A stretch of 64,000 bases of DNA from Paradesertivirga superstes (GTDB taxonomy: Bacteria; Bacteroidota; Bacteroidia; Sphingobacteriales; Sphingobacteriaceae): positions 62,001 through 126,000 of the forward strand of contig NZ_JBBJCN010000001.1 in the NCBI RefSeq assembly GCF_037622515.1. The letters are read 5' to 3'. The position numbers were made by a program, and so were the translations under genes. Positions 34,594 to 44,320 of this stretch are shown piece after piece; position 1 is the first letter of the stretch; the number at the start of each line of letters is the position of its first letter. The notes below the pieces were generated by a model, which searched no databases, had not been told where the DNA came from, and saw only the letters and a program-made list of their open reading frames with translations.

Positions 34594-34971
34594 ATGTTAA
34601 ACTTATACCGGCAGTTAATTAGTATTAACCTCAATAATACCATTTTCGAAGAATTATCGGATGAATGGTTAGACAGATTATCATCAGATGTGCGGGGAGA
34701 ATTAATTAGCGGTTTTTTTAATGCAGGTATATTAACAATTAACATGTCTGATTTTAACCGCAATGATTTTTACGATAATATTTTAAAAAAAAATTTCCCA
34801 CATTATTGTGAAGTTTTGAGCACACTTCTCACACCTATATTGAAGAAATGTTTCCGAAGAATGTTTTTGGGCTTTAATGATAACCTAACAGAATATAAAG
34901 TGGTCTTGTTTATGGAGGGGCGTGAAGATGACCATTTGGAGGCTATAAAATATAATATAGAAATTTTTTAA
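34594..34971 (+). CDS. Protein of unknown function
   Basis: 125 residues from the ATG at 34594; an in-frame TTG at 34540 would add 18 residues. Mainly helical, with FEELSDEWLDRLSSDVRGELISGFFNAG, a cysteine-bearing middle (FPHYCEVLSTLLTPILKKCFRRMF) and strands near the end (EYKVVLFMEG). No motif or family is recognised and no signal is present. AT-rich, standing alone between the HMA-AraC gene and phoH, with 228 bases upstream that hold nothing else. Confidence 0.5.
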   Translation: MLNLYRQLISINLNNTIFEELSDEWLDRLSSDVRGELISGFFNAGILTINMSDFNRNDFYDNILKKNFPHYCEVLSTLLTPILKKCFRRMFLGFNDNLTEYKVVLFMEGREDDHLEAIKYNIEIF

Positions 34972-35091
34972 TAGTGAACATCGGCTCATATTAATAACGG
35001 GATAAACATATATGGTTCCCATTTAAATTTTGGAAATTATTTCTGTATTTCTTAAACCAACCAGATTATTGGGTTTGAGGTAATCAATTAA

Positions 35092-36438
35092 CTATAATAG
35101 CTCATTCGCCAAATTAGCCAGCTCACTTCGCTCTCCTTTCTCCAGAGTAATGTGAGCATACAAGGGATGAGATTTAGCTTTATCAATTAAATACGACAAT
35201 CCATTACTTTCAGAGTCAAGATAAGGGGTGTCAATTTGATAGATATCACCTGTAAATACAACTTTTGTACCCTGGCCTGCCCTGGAAATAATGGTCTTAA
35301 CCTCGTGAGGTGTTAAGTTCTGTGCCTCATCCACGATGAAAAATACTTTAGTAACCGTTCTGCCACGAATAAATGCAAGCGGAGAAATGGCGATTTTTTC
35401 GTTATTAACCAATTCATCCAGTTTAGCCTGAATTTTGGGATCATCAGCAAACTGATCCCTGATAAACTTTAAATTATCCCAAATTGGGGTCATATAAGGA
35501 TCGACCTTAGATTTTATATCACCTGGTAAAAAACCAATATCCTTATTACTCAATGGAACAATGGGCCGGGTAACTAAAATTTGCCGGTAGTCTCTTCTCT
35601 GTTCTAAGGCACATGCTAAGGCAAGCAGAGTTTTACCTGTACCTGCATTACCTTGTATAGTAATTAATTGAATATCAGGATTAAGTAAAGCATGCATTGC
35701 AAAAGCTTGCTCCGGATTAAGACTTGAGATTCTAAAAGCTTCCTGAGAGCCAATATTAATTAGTTTATCATCTTTTTTGCTATAAAAAGCCAAAAGATCC
35801 TTATACTTTTTACTCTTCAGAAATAAGAAATGATTTCCAGGGAAAGAATTGATTCCCAGTTTATCAATAGTTAAATTTCCGCGTTTAAACTCTGTGAGAT
35901 GCTTCTCCGGAACATTTTCAAACAAGCTGCTACCTGTATATAATTGATCTAAATTTTTAATTTTACCGGTTTCATAATCTTCGGCATAAATATTTAATGC
36001 CTTTGCTTTTAATCGCAGGCAGATATCTTTAGAAACTAAAATGACTTTTTTTTCGGGATGCTGGTTTTGAAGAAATAGAGCAGCATTCAAAATTCTGTGA
36101 TCAAACTTACCTGCACCAAAAATAGCTTCCGCATCTGCACCCTCAGATTTCTCATCGAGTACTATTTTAAATTTCCCGCGACTTGGACCTCCGATGGGAA
36201 GCCAATCGCTAACTAAATCATCATGAGAAATTTCATCAATTATCCTTATAAAGCTTCGTGCTTCGAAATTACGATTCTCGTTACCATTTTTGAAGTTATC
36301 AAGCTCTTCTAAAACCTGTACCGGAATAGCAACATCGTGTTCCTGAAAATTTCTAAAGGCTGCATGATCGTGTAAAATAACAGATGTATCTAATACGAAT
36401 ATTTTACCTTGAAGATTGCTTATCTTATTTCCCTGCAT
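35092..36438 (-). CDS. PIN-PhoH family ATPase (YlaK-like)
   Basis: 448 residues. An N-terminal PIN domain (about 10-150: FVLDTSVILHDHAAFRNF, IPVQVLEELDNFKNG, ILVSKDICLRLKA with conserved acids) is fused to a PhoH ATPase domain with Walker A QGNAGTGKTLLAL and Walker B FFIVDEAQNLTPHEVKTIISRAG, ending in VFTGDIYQIDTP. PIN-PhoH proteins are RNA helicase/RNases in mycobacteria and others. Single-gene unit on the minus strand, with 586 gene-free bases upstream. Confidence 0.93.
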   Translation of the reverse strand: MQGNKISNLQGKIFVLDTSVILHDHAAFRNFQEHDVAIPVQVLEELDNFKNGNENRNFEARSFIRIIDEISHDDLVSDWLPIGGPSRGKFKIVLDEKSEGADAEAIFGAGKFDHRILNAALFLQNQHPEKKVILVSKDICLRLKAKALNIYAEDYETGKIKNLDQLYTGSSLFENVPEKHLTEFKRGNLTIDKLGINSFPGNHFLFLKSKKYKDLLAFYSKKDDKLINIGSQEAFRISSLNPEQAFAMHALLNPDIQLITIQGNAGTGKTLLALACALEQRRDYRQILVTRPIVPLSNKDIGFLPGDIKSKVDPYMTPIWDNLKFIRDQFADDPKIQAKLDELVNNEKIAISPLAFIRGRTVTKVFFIVDEAQNLTPHEVKTIISRAGQGTKVVFTGDIYQIDTPYLDSESNGLSYLIDKAKSHPLYAHITLEKGERSELANLANELL

Positions 36439-37024
36439 GAGGGCAATTTAAGAGAAAAATGTAAAAAAAGAAGGGTAAAAACCTTTAATAAAAAACGGGA
36501 ATCTTTCTCTTGCAAGTTAGATTCCCGTTTCAACTTTATAAAATCATAATTCTATAAAGCCATCAAAACCCGTTTTTTTCAATCGCAAAATTCATTTTTC
36601 AATTGAATTTCACTTACTTTTCACTAATCATTCTTCGTAAAGAATTAAAAATTTCCAGTAATGTCTGTTAAAGCTTTCGCTCTTTCATAAGTAATAAGCC
36701 TAAGCTTTTTTCCTTATTTCAGACTATCAAAGTACGCTGTGTTTGATAGTATCTAATTTACGACTATCCGGAATTTCTGACAAGAATTATTATAGTTTTT
36801 TATTAACAGGTTATTAACATTTTGAGGAGGATTAGAACAATGATCTGGCAGAAATAATTAGAATTGTATGGACTCGCTCTTTACTAAATCTAATGCCTGA
36901 AGAATTTTCAAAATCAGAGTGTTTCTTTATTATTATTTTTTTAATTGTGTAGAAAGACCTAAAAGGAACATATTTTCCTTTAGGAGTATTCATATTCTTT
37001 TCAAAGCTTTTAACTTGCGATACC
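36439..37024. other. Intergenic region with hairpin and direct repeat
   Basis: 586 bases between divergent phoH and FUSC genes. It holds a 12-bp hairpin at 36493-36530, a direct repeat TTATTAACA at 36800-36808 and 36811-36819 (11-bp period), and GAGGAGG followed by a five-codon ATG frame (36840) that stops at once. No longer gene is supported. Confidence 0.5.
36493..36530 (-). terminator. Hairpin upstream of phoH, terminator-like on the minus strand
   Basis: Perfect 12-bp arms AAACGGGAATCT and AGATTCCCGTTT with a 14-nt loop. T-rich past the stem on the minus strand (TTTTTATTAAAGG), only CAACTTT on the + side. No minus-strand gene upstream of it is known, so either an unannotated short transcript ends here or it acts in the phoH leader. 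Confidence 0.5.
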
Positions 37025-39193
37025 ATGCAAAAAATAGACAAAAATCAAACTAAAGAAATAAGGAAATTCCTTTTTAGTCAGTACTTCTCTGACGGATTGC
37101 GGATTACATTCGGGGTTTTGTTGCCGTCATTAATTTTTGCGCAGATGGGTAACCTTGAAGCGGGGATTACTATTTCTCTGGGAGCCATTACAACAAGCAT
37201 TCCCGACAATCCGGGTCCGGTTATTCATAAAAGAAATGCCATGCTTGCCTGCATAGCTTTTATGCTAATAGTGGCATTCATCACGGGATTTATCAACCAG
37301 TATGCTCTGTTGGTAACAATTGAAATATTTCTTCTGTGCTTTTTCTTCTCGATGCTCAATATTTATGGAAACAGGGCTTCATCTATCTCCACGGCCGTAT
37401 TGATCATAATGATCTTAACCATTGACCGGAGTTTTAATATTTATTCTCTATTAGAATATGTGGGCTTTCTGGCTGCCGGAGGCATCTGGTACATGACATT
37501 GAGTTTGATGGTTTCACAGATACGCCCTTATCGTATAGCACAGCACACCCTTGGTGAGTGTGCCATTCGGGTAGGTGAATACCTTAGACTAAAGGCTGAA
37601 TTTTATAATTTAAATCAGGACACAGATGAAAATTATAAAAAACTCATAGATCAGCAAATTATCGTTCATCAGCAGCAGGATACCGTTCGTGAAGTTTTAT
37701 TCAAAGATAAAATGATCACAAAAAACCAAACGAACACAGCCCGCCTGCTTATCCTTATTTTCTCAGATCTGAATGATTTGTTTGAACATAGTATGGCAAC
37801 TCATTATGATTATCAAACTATCCGTTCTGTTTATGGCTCATCCGGCGTTCTTAAAGGATTTTACAGCATCATACATAATTTAGGAAATGAACTTGAAAAC
37901 TTAGGGATTGATATTAATGCGAATGAAAGACCACGGCCTTTATATGATTTCCAGCCACAATTAGAACAATTGAAAGCCAGCATAGATAAAGTTGATAACA
38001 ACCTGGTTCTTAAGAAAATACTGGTTAACATGCGAAATATCATAAACCGCATACAGAATATTTACAGTTATTTTAAAGACAAAAAACTGGATGCAGTGGC
38101 AATGAATTCCGAAAAAGATTTAGGGAGATTTATATCCCATCAAAGTTTGGATATCAAGCTTTTCATAGAAAATCTAACATTCAGTTCTTCAATTTTCAGG
38201 CATTCCATTCGTGTAGCTATAGTATGTATTATAGGTTATCTGATATCGAAAATAAGCACAGGGGCACATAGTTACTGGATATTGCTTACCATACTAGTGA
38301 TATTGAAACCAGCTTTCAGCTTAACGAAACAGCGCAATTACGAACGTTTGATCGGAACTTTTGTTGGAGGATTAGCAGGAGCCTTAATCATCCATTTTGT
38401 AAAAGATGAAGCCGCAAGATTCGCATTTCTTTTACTATTTATGATAGGTGCATACAGTTTCCAGCGTTTGAATTATGTAGTAAGTGTGTTGTTTATGACA
38501 CCCTTTATCCTGATTATGTTCAGCTTTATCGGAATGGGTGATCTGAGTCTGGTTCGTGAAAGGATTATTGACACATTTATCGGATCATTTATAGCGTTGA
38601 TTGCCAGTTATTTTATATTCCCATCCTGGGAATATCCGCAGCTAAAAAATCATATGCATAAATTATTGCTGGCAAACTATAATTACCTACAGGATGTTGC
38701 CGAAGGATTAACCGGAAAAGGATTTAATATTACAGAATATAAGCTCATTAGAAAAGAATTATACCTAAGCTCGGCAAATATGGCATCGGCCTTACAAAGA
38801 ATGCTTTCTGAACCCAAAAACAAGCAAAAAAATGTGCGGGAAGTCAATAAGTTTATAGTCCTGAATCATATGCTTTCATCGTACATTGCTACCCTGGTTG
38901 CAACTATCAGACATGAAGAAAACCGCCAGGTGAATCCACTGCATATCAGGATTATCAGAAAGGCTCTTTACCAGCTTTATGAAGCTATATCTATCTTAAA
39001 TGAAGGAGTAGAAGAAACAGAAGCCGCTGAAATACGTGTATCAGAACCTTTTATCAAAATAATAGAAGATAATATTGACAGCAAACTGATTGCTGAACAA
39101 TTAGAATTTATAAATAAGGTATCCGGAGATTTATTGAGAATATGTGAAAAGATTGGAAAAGCAGATACTGATACAGCCTTAATTGATGTTTAA
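37025..39193 (+). CDS. FUSC-family inner membrane protein (YccS-like)
   Basis: 722 residues. Two membrane blocks: one at about 15-165 (several helices, SDGLRITFGVLLPSLIFAQMG, GAITTSIPDNPGPVIHKRNAML) and one at about 395-545 (HSIRVAIVCIIGYLISKI, YWILLTILVILKPAFSLTKQRNYERLIGTFVGGLAGALIIHF), with large cytoplasmic regions between and after. This duplicated pattern is the YccS/YhfK branch of FUSC (fusaric-acid-resistance-like) proteins, putative exporters of aromatic acids; the substrate is unknown. No outer-membrane or periplasmic partner gene is adjacent. Confidence 0.88.
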   Translation: MQKIDKNQTKEIRKFLFSQYFSDGLRITFGVLLPSLIFAQMGNLEAGITISLGAITTSIPDNPGPVIHKRNAMLACIAFMLIVAFITGFINQYALLVTIEIFLLCFFFSMLNIYGNRASSISTAVLIIMILTIDRSFNIYSLLEYVGFLAAGGIWYMTLSLMVSQIRPYRIAQHTLGECAIRVGEYLRLKAEFYNLNQDTDENYKKLIDQQIIVHQQQDTVREVLFKDKMITKNQTNTARLLILIFSDLNDLFEHSMATHYDYQTIRSVYGSSGVLKGFYSIIHNLGNELENLGIDINANERPRPLYDFQPQLEQLKASIDKVDNNLVLKKILVNMRNIINRIQNIYSYFKDKKLDAVAMNSEKDLGRFISHQSLDIKLFIENLTFSSSIFRHSIRVAIVCIIGYLISKISTGAHSYWILLTILVILKPAFSLTKQRNYERLIGTFVGGLAGALIIHFVKDEAARFAFLLLFMIGAYSFQRLNYVVSVLFMTPFILIMFSFIGMGDLSLVRERIIDTFIGSFIALIASYFIFPSWEYPQLKNHMHKLLLANYNYLQDVAEGLTGKGFNITEYKLIRKELYLSSANMASALQRMLSEPKNKQKNVREVNKFIVLNHMLSSYIATLVATIRHEENRQVNPLHIRIIRKALYQLYEAISILNEGVEETEAAEIRVSEPFIKIIEDNIDSKLIAEQLEFINKVSGDLLRICEKIGKADTDTALIDV

Positions 39194-39213
39194 ATAAGTC
39201 AACTGCTTCAAAA

Positions 39214-39855
39214 TTAATTTTGTATCTCTTTCCAAACCTTCTCTATCCTGGCTTCCAGATCCTCCAGTCGTGTAAAGCCTTTCGCAATCATGTAAAAGTT
39301 ATTATCGGCAGACTGAATAAATGCAGCAGGATAGCCTGAAACTTGCAATTGTTTGGCTAAAGCGAAATCATAATAGGCTGCTTGTTTAAATTCCTCTTCA
39401 TGCATCTTATGAATAAATACGTCCGGATCAATTCCGAAGTTCACTGCCAGGTAGCGATACATATTCTCATCGTTAGGCTCTTTCCCATCAAAATTTATAC
39501 AGTTTTGAATATCATGGGCAAAAAGAATAGCTTTAGCGGGATAATACGTTTTGAATACAGACAGAGCAATGGCGGGTTTTTCAGAATCGAGGATCATCTC
39601 CCCTTTTTCTACCTGCCTTAAAAAACCTTCCCCGAAAACAACCCCGGTTACTTCTTCTACTGTATGATAGGCTGTTTCAATATAAGGTGCGATTACACTT
39701 ATGGGGCCGGTTCTTGGGCCCAGCATCATTCCACCACTAATCACCTCAAAATCAAAACGATACTCATAATTTTCATAAACCGCTTTTATAACAGGGCTAA
39801 ATCCATAGCACCACCCGCAGAGAGCGTCGTAAACATAAATTATTTTTGGCTTCAT
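39214..39855 (-). CDS. DsbA-family (FrnE-like) thioredoxin-fold protein
   Basis: 213 residues without a signal peptide. The CxxC active site is CGWC (C13-C16) in YVYDALCGWCYGFSPVIKAV, followed by a helical insertion and the cis-Pro segment LQVSGYPAAFIQS. Cytoplasmic DsbA-like proteins of this type act as disulfide oxidoreductases or isomerases under redox stress. It is convergent with the FUSC gene (20 bp). Confidence 0.9.
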   Translation of the reverse strand: MKPKIIYVYDALCGWCYGFSPVIKAVYENYEYRFDFEVISGGMMLGPRTGPISVIAPYIETAYHTVEEVTGVVFGEGFLRQVEKGEMILDSEKPAIALSVFKTYYPAKAILFAHDIQNCINFDGKEPNDENMYRYLAVNFGIDPDVFIHKMHEEEFKQAAYYDFALAKQLQVSGYPAAFIQSADNNFYMIAKGFTRLEDLEARIEKVWKEIQN

Positions 39856-39952
39856 ATACCGGCTAAAAAGGCACAGAGAAAACTAAGGAAAACTATTTCA
39901 TAATTGCCCACTAGCTGATAAAACACTCAACAGCAAAACTCTGACATCAAAA

Positions 39953-40951
39953 TCAAGCTGTAACTTCATTGTGTTTGGAGGCCGGCCTGCCGTTTTTAAA
40001 AGCTTCGCGTGGTTTTAAGCCCAACAATTCAAACATCTGAATATCTTCGTTAAAAGCAGGGTTTGGCGTAGTTAATAATTTATCTCCGGCAAATATTGAA
40101 TTCGCACCTGCCATAAAACAAAATGCCTGATCGGTTAAACTCATTTCAGTTCTTCCGGCAGACAGACGAACTACTGTTTTAGGCATAATGATCCTGGCAG
40201 TGGCAATCATTCGTATCATATCCCAAATAGGAACACGCGGCTGATTCTCCATAGGGGTTCCTTTTACAGGAACTAATGCATTAATTGGAACAGACTCCGG
40301 ATGCCGGGCCATAGTAGATAAGGTTTTCAGCATAGAAACCCGGTCTTCTACTGTTTCTCCCAAACCGATTATACCACCACTACAAACGCTGATTTTCGCT
40401 TTGCGGACATTGTCAATGGTTTTCAGACGATCGTCAAAAGTCCTTGTAGTGATAATACGTTTATAATCGTCCTCAGATGTATCAAGGTTGTGGTTATAAG
40501 CATATAAGCCTGCATCTGCCAGCCTGTTTGCCTGAGATTCGGTAAGCATACCCAAAGTACAGCAAACTTCCATATCCAGGCTATTTACTGCCTTAACCAT
40601 ATCTATTACTTTATCAAAATCACGATTGTCGCGAACTTCCCGCCATGCGGCACCCATACATAAGCGTGAGGCACCTCCAGCTTTTGCTTTTTGTGCGGCG
40701 TCCGTAACCTGATCTAAAGACATTAAAGCCTGTACATCCACTCCTGTATTATACCTTGCTGCCTGAGGACAATAAGAGCAATCCTCGGAACAACCGCCTG
40801 TTTTAATCGATAATAAACTACTTATCTGAACTTCAGAATAATCCTTATTCTGTCGATGAATCGTTGCGGCTCGATATATTAAATCTAATAAGGGGCTATG
40901 ATAAATTTCTGAAATTTCTTCCTTGGTCCAGTCGTGTCTGATCTCGGTCAT
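39953..40951 (-). CDS. bioB: Biotin synthase
   Basis: 332 residues from the ATG at 40951 (an upstream TTG at 40972 is less likely). A radical-SAM enzyme that inserts sulfur into dethiobiotin. The [4Fe-4S] cysteines are C54, C58 and C61 in GGCSEDCSYCPQ; later markers are CMGAAWRE, ICSGGIIGLGETVEDR-type sequence (VCSGGIIGLGETVED), VPINALVPVKGTPME and the arginine in RLSAGRTEM that binds the [2Fe-2S] cluster. A TAAATTTG element on the minus strand (40970-40977) precedes it. bioA is 20 kb away; no other biotin gene is nearby. Confidence 0.97.
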   Translation of the reverse strand: MTEIRHDWTKEEISEIYHSPLLDLIYRAATIHRQNKDYSEVQISSLLSIKTGGCSEDCSYCPQAARYNTGVDVQALMSLDQVTDAAQKAKAGGASRLCMGAAWREVRDNRDFDKVIDMVKAVNSLDMEVCCTLGMLTESQANRLADAGLYAYNHNLDTSEDDYKRIITTRTFDDRLKTIDNVRKAKISVCSGGIIGLGETVEDRVSMLKTLSTMARHPESVPINALVPVKGTPMENQPRVPIWDMIRMIATARIIMPKTVVRLSAGRTEMSLTDQAFCFMAGANSIFAGDKLLTTPNPAFNEDIQMFELLGLKPREAFKNGRPASKHNEVTA

Positions 40952-41043
40952 ATCAATATTTAATATCAGCAAATTTAAAAGAAATTTGGAGATTGAGAGA
41001 GGATTACGATGCTAAAGGGTTTTTAATTGTTTCTAAGGGAGAA

Positions 41044-42393
41044 TTACAATAGCAGGTGACTGGCCAGGCCAAGTAAAAGAAGAAAGCCAAATACATCGGT
41101 AAATGTTGTAATAATTATAGATGAAGCTATTGCGGGATCAATACCTACGCGTTTTAAAAGAAGCGGAATTGAAGAGCCCGTAACTCCTGCGATTAACAGA
41201 TTCCCTGTCATTGCCAGAAAAACGACAAGCCCCAGCAAAGGTTGCGCATCATAAAACAAGGCAAAAAGGAACACTATAAAACCTGTTACGGCACCGTTTA
41301 TTAATCCTACAGTAAACTCTTTTAACACAGTTCTATAAGCCTGACTATCAGTCAGGTCGTTTAAGGAAATACGACGCACGGTAACAGCAAGAGCCTGAGT
41401 TGCAGCGTTCCCCCCCATTCCGGCAATCATGGTCATATAACCCGAAAGTATAACTATTTTGGCTATTGTTGGTTCGAAATATCTGATTACGGATACAGCA
41501 AGGAAGGCTGTTCCCAGGTTTAAAATCAGCCATGGAAGACGACTTTTTACGGCTTCTTTCCAGTTACCCGATAATTCCTCATCTTCAGATACCCCGGAAA
41601 TTTTCAACATATCCTCGGTATTTTCTTCCTGCAAAACATCCATCACATCATCAAAAGTAATACGACCCAAGAGATGCATTTCATCATCAACTACAGGAAT
41701 ACTTGTGAGATTATATTGAGAAAGAAGTTTTGCAACTTCTTCCTGATCGGTATTAGCTTTTACAAAAACGAAATCATCCTTTACCAACTCGCGTATATGA
41801 ACAGAATACTTTGATTTTATGATATCTTTAAGAGAAACTATTCCAACCAGGCAGTTAGAATTATCCACTACATTGATGGTATAAAACTCTTCCATCTCTT
41901 CAGACAGGCGAATAATTTCTTCAAGAGCTTCTTTTTTCGTCAGGCTGCTATTTACTTTTAGCACCTGTGTATTCATTAAGCCCCCGGCAGTATCTTCGTC
42001 GTAAGTAAGGAGAGTTCGAATGGAGGAGGCATCGTCCTTGTCAATCCCTTCAAGAATTTCATTCTGATGCTCTTCAGATAACAGACTGATAATGTCTGCG
42101 GCATCATCATAATCCATTTCTTCAACGATCTCTGTTCGCTTTTCGGGATGAAGACTATTAAGCAATTTTTCAGGATGTAATTCAACATCCATTTCAGAAA
42201 TTACTTCTGTAGCAATCTCCAGAGGCAGGACGTTTATTATTCGCTCACGGGCATCCTGAGAAAGGTTATCAAAAAGAATTGCAATTTCTGAAGCATGATA
42301 TTCTGATAATAAAGCAATTAGGGCTTCATCATCTGTTTCAAGTGCCAGTTTAACACGTTGAATATCGGTTTTATCAAGTTCAAATGACTGCAT
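41044..42393 (-). CDS. mgtE: Magnesium transporter MgtE
   Basis: 449 residues. Order of parts: N-terminal superhelical domain (about 1-130, LHPEKRTEIVEEMDYDDAADIISLL), two CBS domains (about 135-260, DEDTAGGLMNT, DNSNCLVGIVSLKDII, LLGRITFDDVMDVLQEE) and five membrane helices (about 285-449, GYMTMIAGMGGNAATQALAVTVRR, the family pore motif, and TFTDVFGFLLLLGLA). It conducts Mg2+ inward and is gated by the CBS/N domains. The next gene upstream is corA, an unrelated Mg transporter. Confidence 0.96.
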   Translation of the reverse strand: MQSFELDKTDIQRVKLALETDDEALIALLSEYHASEIAILFDNLSQDARERIINVLPLEIATEVISEMDVELHPEKLLNSLHPEKRTEIVEEMDYDDAADIISLLSEEHQNEILEGIDKDDASSIRTLLTYDEDTAGGLMNTQVLKVNSSLTKKEALEEIIRLSEEMEEFYTINVVDNSNCLVGIVSLKDIIKSKYSVHIRELVKDDFVFVKANTDQEEVAKLLSQYNLTSIPVVDDEMHLLGRITFDDVMDVLQEENTEDMLKISGVSEDEELSGNWKEAVKSRLPWLILNLGTAFLAVSVIRYFEPTIAKIVILSGYMTMIAGMGGNAATQALAVTVRRISLNDLTDSQAYRTVLKEFTVGLINGAVTGFIVFLFALFYDAQPLLGLVVFLAMTGNLLIAGVTGSSIPLLLKRVGIDPAIASSIIITTFTDVFGFLLLLGLASHLLL

Positions 42394-42479
42394 CGCTTGC
42401 TAAAGTACAAAAATGAGGCCTTTCCCAAGGTTTTTTAGGGAAGAAAAGGTATTTTAATATAGATTTAACAAATTGATAA

Positions 42480-43622
42480 TTATCTGAACCAGCCTTTTCG
42501 CCAAAAAAACATTATTTGAAGTAAAGCTATTATGCCCATTCCTATGAGGGTATATAGATATCCATTTTCAGCATACAGTTCAGGCATGTTCTTGTGGAGA
42601 ATTTTACCTGTTTCAGGATCGGAATATGAGAAATTCATGCCATAAACTCCGGCTATGAAGGTTAATGGAATAAATATAGACGACATAATAGTCAGGACCT
42701 TCATAACATCATTTGTTCTGTTGCTGAGAAAAGAAAGATGTAAATCAATTAAACTGTTGGTTATCTCTTTATAGCTTTCTACCAGATCAATAATTTGCAT
42801 AGAATGGTCGTAAATATCCTTCAAAAACAGCTTAGTATGGTCGGTAATTAATGGCGATGAGCTTCTTAGCATATCATTTATTTTATCCCTTTCTGGCCAG
42901 GAAGCCCTGCGCACGGTTATAAAAGCCCGTTTAATTTGCTGTGCTTCAAAAGTTATGGATTTATCGGGTCTTCTATAAAGTCGTTCTTCAAGTGTATCCA
43001 GTTCATCGCCAAAGCGATTCATTAAGAAGAAATAATTATCAAGGATAATATCCATGAGGGAATACATAACATACGAGGTGCCGCTAATTCTGATATTTCC
43101 CTTCCCTTCTTTTAAACGTCCCCGTACCGGATCCATGCAATCTGTATAATGCTCCTGAAAGGTAAATAATACTTGTTTTGTCAGAATAAACGAAACCTGT
43201 TCATTATCGACCTGCATTTCATCATCCAGGGTTATCATTCTGCTGGTTGCAAATAAATAATCATCAAATTCTTCGAGCTTTGGGCGCTGATGAGTATGAA
43301 TTATATCCTCAAGGACCAGAGCGCTGACTCCGAATCTGTCCTGGATGTTTTTCAATAACTGAGTATCGCCTAAGCCCTTTACATCCACCCAGTGTATTTC
43401 ATCAGGATGTTCTTCCAGAATCTTTAAAAGATCATTAAACTCTTTTATTTCAGTTTGAAGAAAAAAACTTTTAGAAAAAGTATAAACACGGATTTTTGGT
43501 GGCAGCGCATCTTCACTAACTTTTAAAGATCCTGGAGTTGTGCCCGGAGGGGGCATGGTTCTTTTGGATTTTTTTATGGTGATTCTTCTGAACTTACGTG
43601 TTGCTTTGGAAATACTGTACAC
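42480..43622 (-). CDS. corA: CorA-family Mg2+/Co2+ transporter
   Basis: 380 residues with a large cytoplasmic N-terminal domain and two C-terminal helices. The pore signature YGMNF sits at the end of the first helix (IFIPLTFIAGVYGMNF), and the last residues are a charged tail (FFWRKGWFR). It imports Mg2+ or exports Co2+. The start is GTG at 43622, inside the end of wbqC (29-bp overlap); the basic leader before PPPGTTPGS fits family members, so the internal ATG at 43556 is less likely. Confidence 0.92.
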   Translation of the reverse strand: MYSISKATRKFRRITIKKSKRTMPPPGTTPGSLKVSEDALPPKIRVYTFSKSFFLQTEIKEFNDLLKILEEHPDEIHWVDVKGLGDTQLLKNIQDRFGVSALVLEDIIHTHQRPKLEEFDDYLFATSRMITLDDEMQVDNEQVSFILTKQVLFTFQEHYTDCMDPVRGRLKEGKGNIRISGTSYVMYSLMDIILDNYFFLMNRFGDELDTLEERLYRRPDKSITFEAQQIKRAFITVRRASWPERDKINDMLRSSSPLITDHTKLFLKDIYDHSMQIIDLVESYKEITNSLIDLHLSFLSNRTNDVMKVLTIMSSIFIPLTFIAGVYGMNFSYSDPETGKILHKNMPELYAENGYLYTLIGMGIIALLQIMFFWRKGWFR

Positions 43623-44214
43623 TTTTCGGGCCCTGGTTAAATAACAAATCTACTATACTTAGGTTAGGCATATAGCCATTTCTATCTTCAAAAACCTGAA
43701 AATAAGGTTTAGTTTGATAACTTGAAGGTATTTTAGGATGGATTGTATTTCTGAAGTCTTCTAAATCGGAATACCTTTTTTCATATGCCTGGTTAAAAGT
43801 ATACTTAACATCCAGCTTCAATAATTTGAGTAACAAGTTAAATAGTCCCTCGTTGTAATCAAATAGAAAATCGTATCTCTTTTCATAAAAGGGTGCAAAT
43901 TCGTTTTCATAAAACTCGAAAAATGCTGAGCTTCTATAAGATGTTTGCAAGCTTAACCAATGAAGGCGCTGCCAGTCGAAATCATAGCTGATCTTTACAT
44001 CCCTTATTTGGGTATGAACTTTTTCACCTCTTAATACAGGCACGATAAGATCCAATTTACCGTTTGCCGAATGAATAGAGGCCCTGTTACGATAGGTTTG
44101 CTTGGGGAAGTGTTCAAACTGCTCAATAATTATCCGATCTGCGTGTTTTGAAAGTTCATGAAAATATTCAATCGGTGGCAGGTATAATAAGGGGAGTATT
44201 GCGCCTTTATGCAT
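43594..44214 (-). CDS. WbqC-family protein
   Basis: 206 residues from the ATG at 44214; the frame is open to an ATG at 44310, but WbqC proteins normally begin with a strand like GAILPLLYLPPIEYFHEL, which the 44214 start gives directly. Further family marks are QTYRNRASIHSANGKLDLIVPVLRG, WQRLHWLSLQTSYRSSAFFEFYE and LVDLLFNQGP. The family is often near glycan and O-antigen genes and is thought to take part in glycan or glycoprotein assembly; its reaction is unknown. Its end overlaps corA, which suggests wbqC-corA co-transcription. A glycosyltransferase gene runs in the opposite direction. Confidence 0.86.
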   Translation of the reverse strand: MHKGAILPLLYLPPIEYFHELSKHADRIIIEQFEHFPKQTYRNRASIHSANGKLDLIVPVLRGEKVHTQIRDVKISYDFDWQRLHWLSLQTSYRSSAFFEFYENEFAPFYEKRYDFLFDYNEGLFNLLLKLLKLDVKYTFNQAYEKRYSDLEDFRNTIHPKIPSSYQTKPYFQVFEDRNGYMPNLSIVDLLFNQGPKSVQYFQSNT

Positions 44215-44320
44215 TGTATGTACTATGTTTGTAATCCGGTTGGCCGAAATTAAAATAAAAAGCCCACATGCAAACGGAGTTTTAAAAACAAGCCCCTCTA
44301 AAATAAACATTTAGTATAGA

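Noticed and set aside
36827..36857. Strong Shine-Dalgarno before a five-codon ORF at 36840
   Set aside because: Stops after MIWQK; no longer gene in any nearby frame. Could be a chance match.
36832..37041. Minus-strand ORF of 69 codons upstream of FUSC
   Set aside because: It overlaps the FUSC start on the other strand, is AT-rich and lacks domain content.
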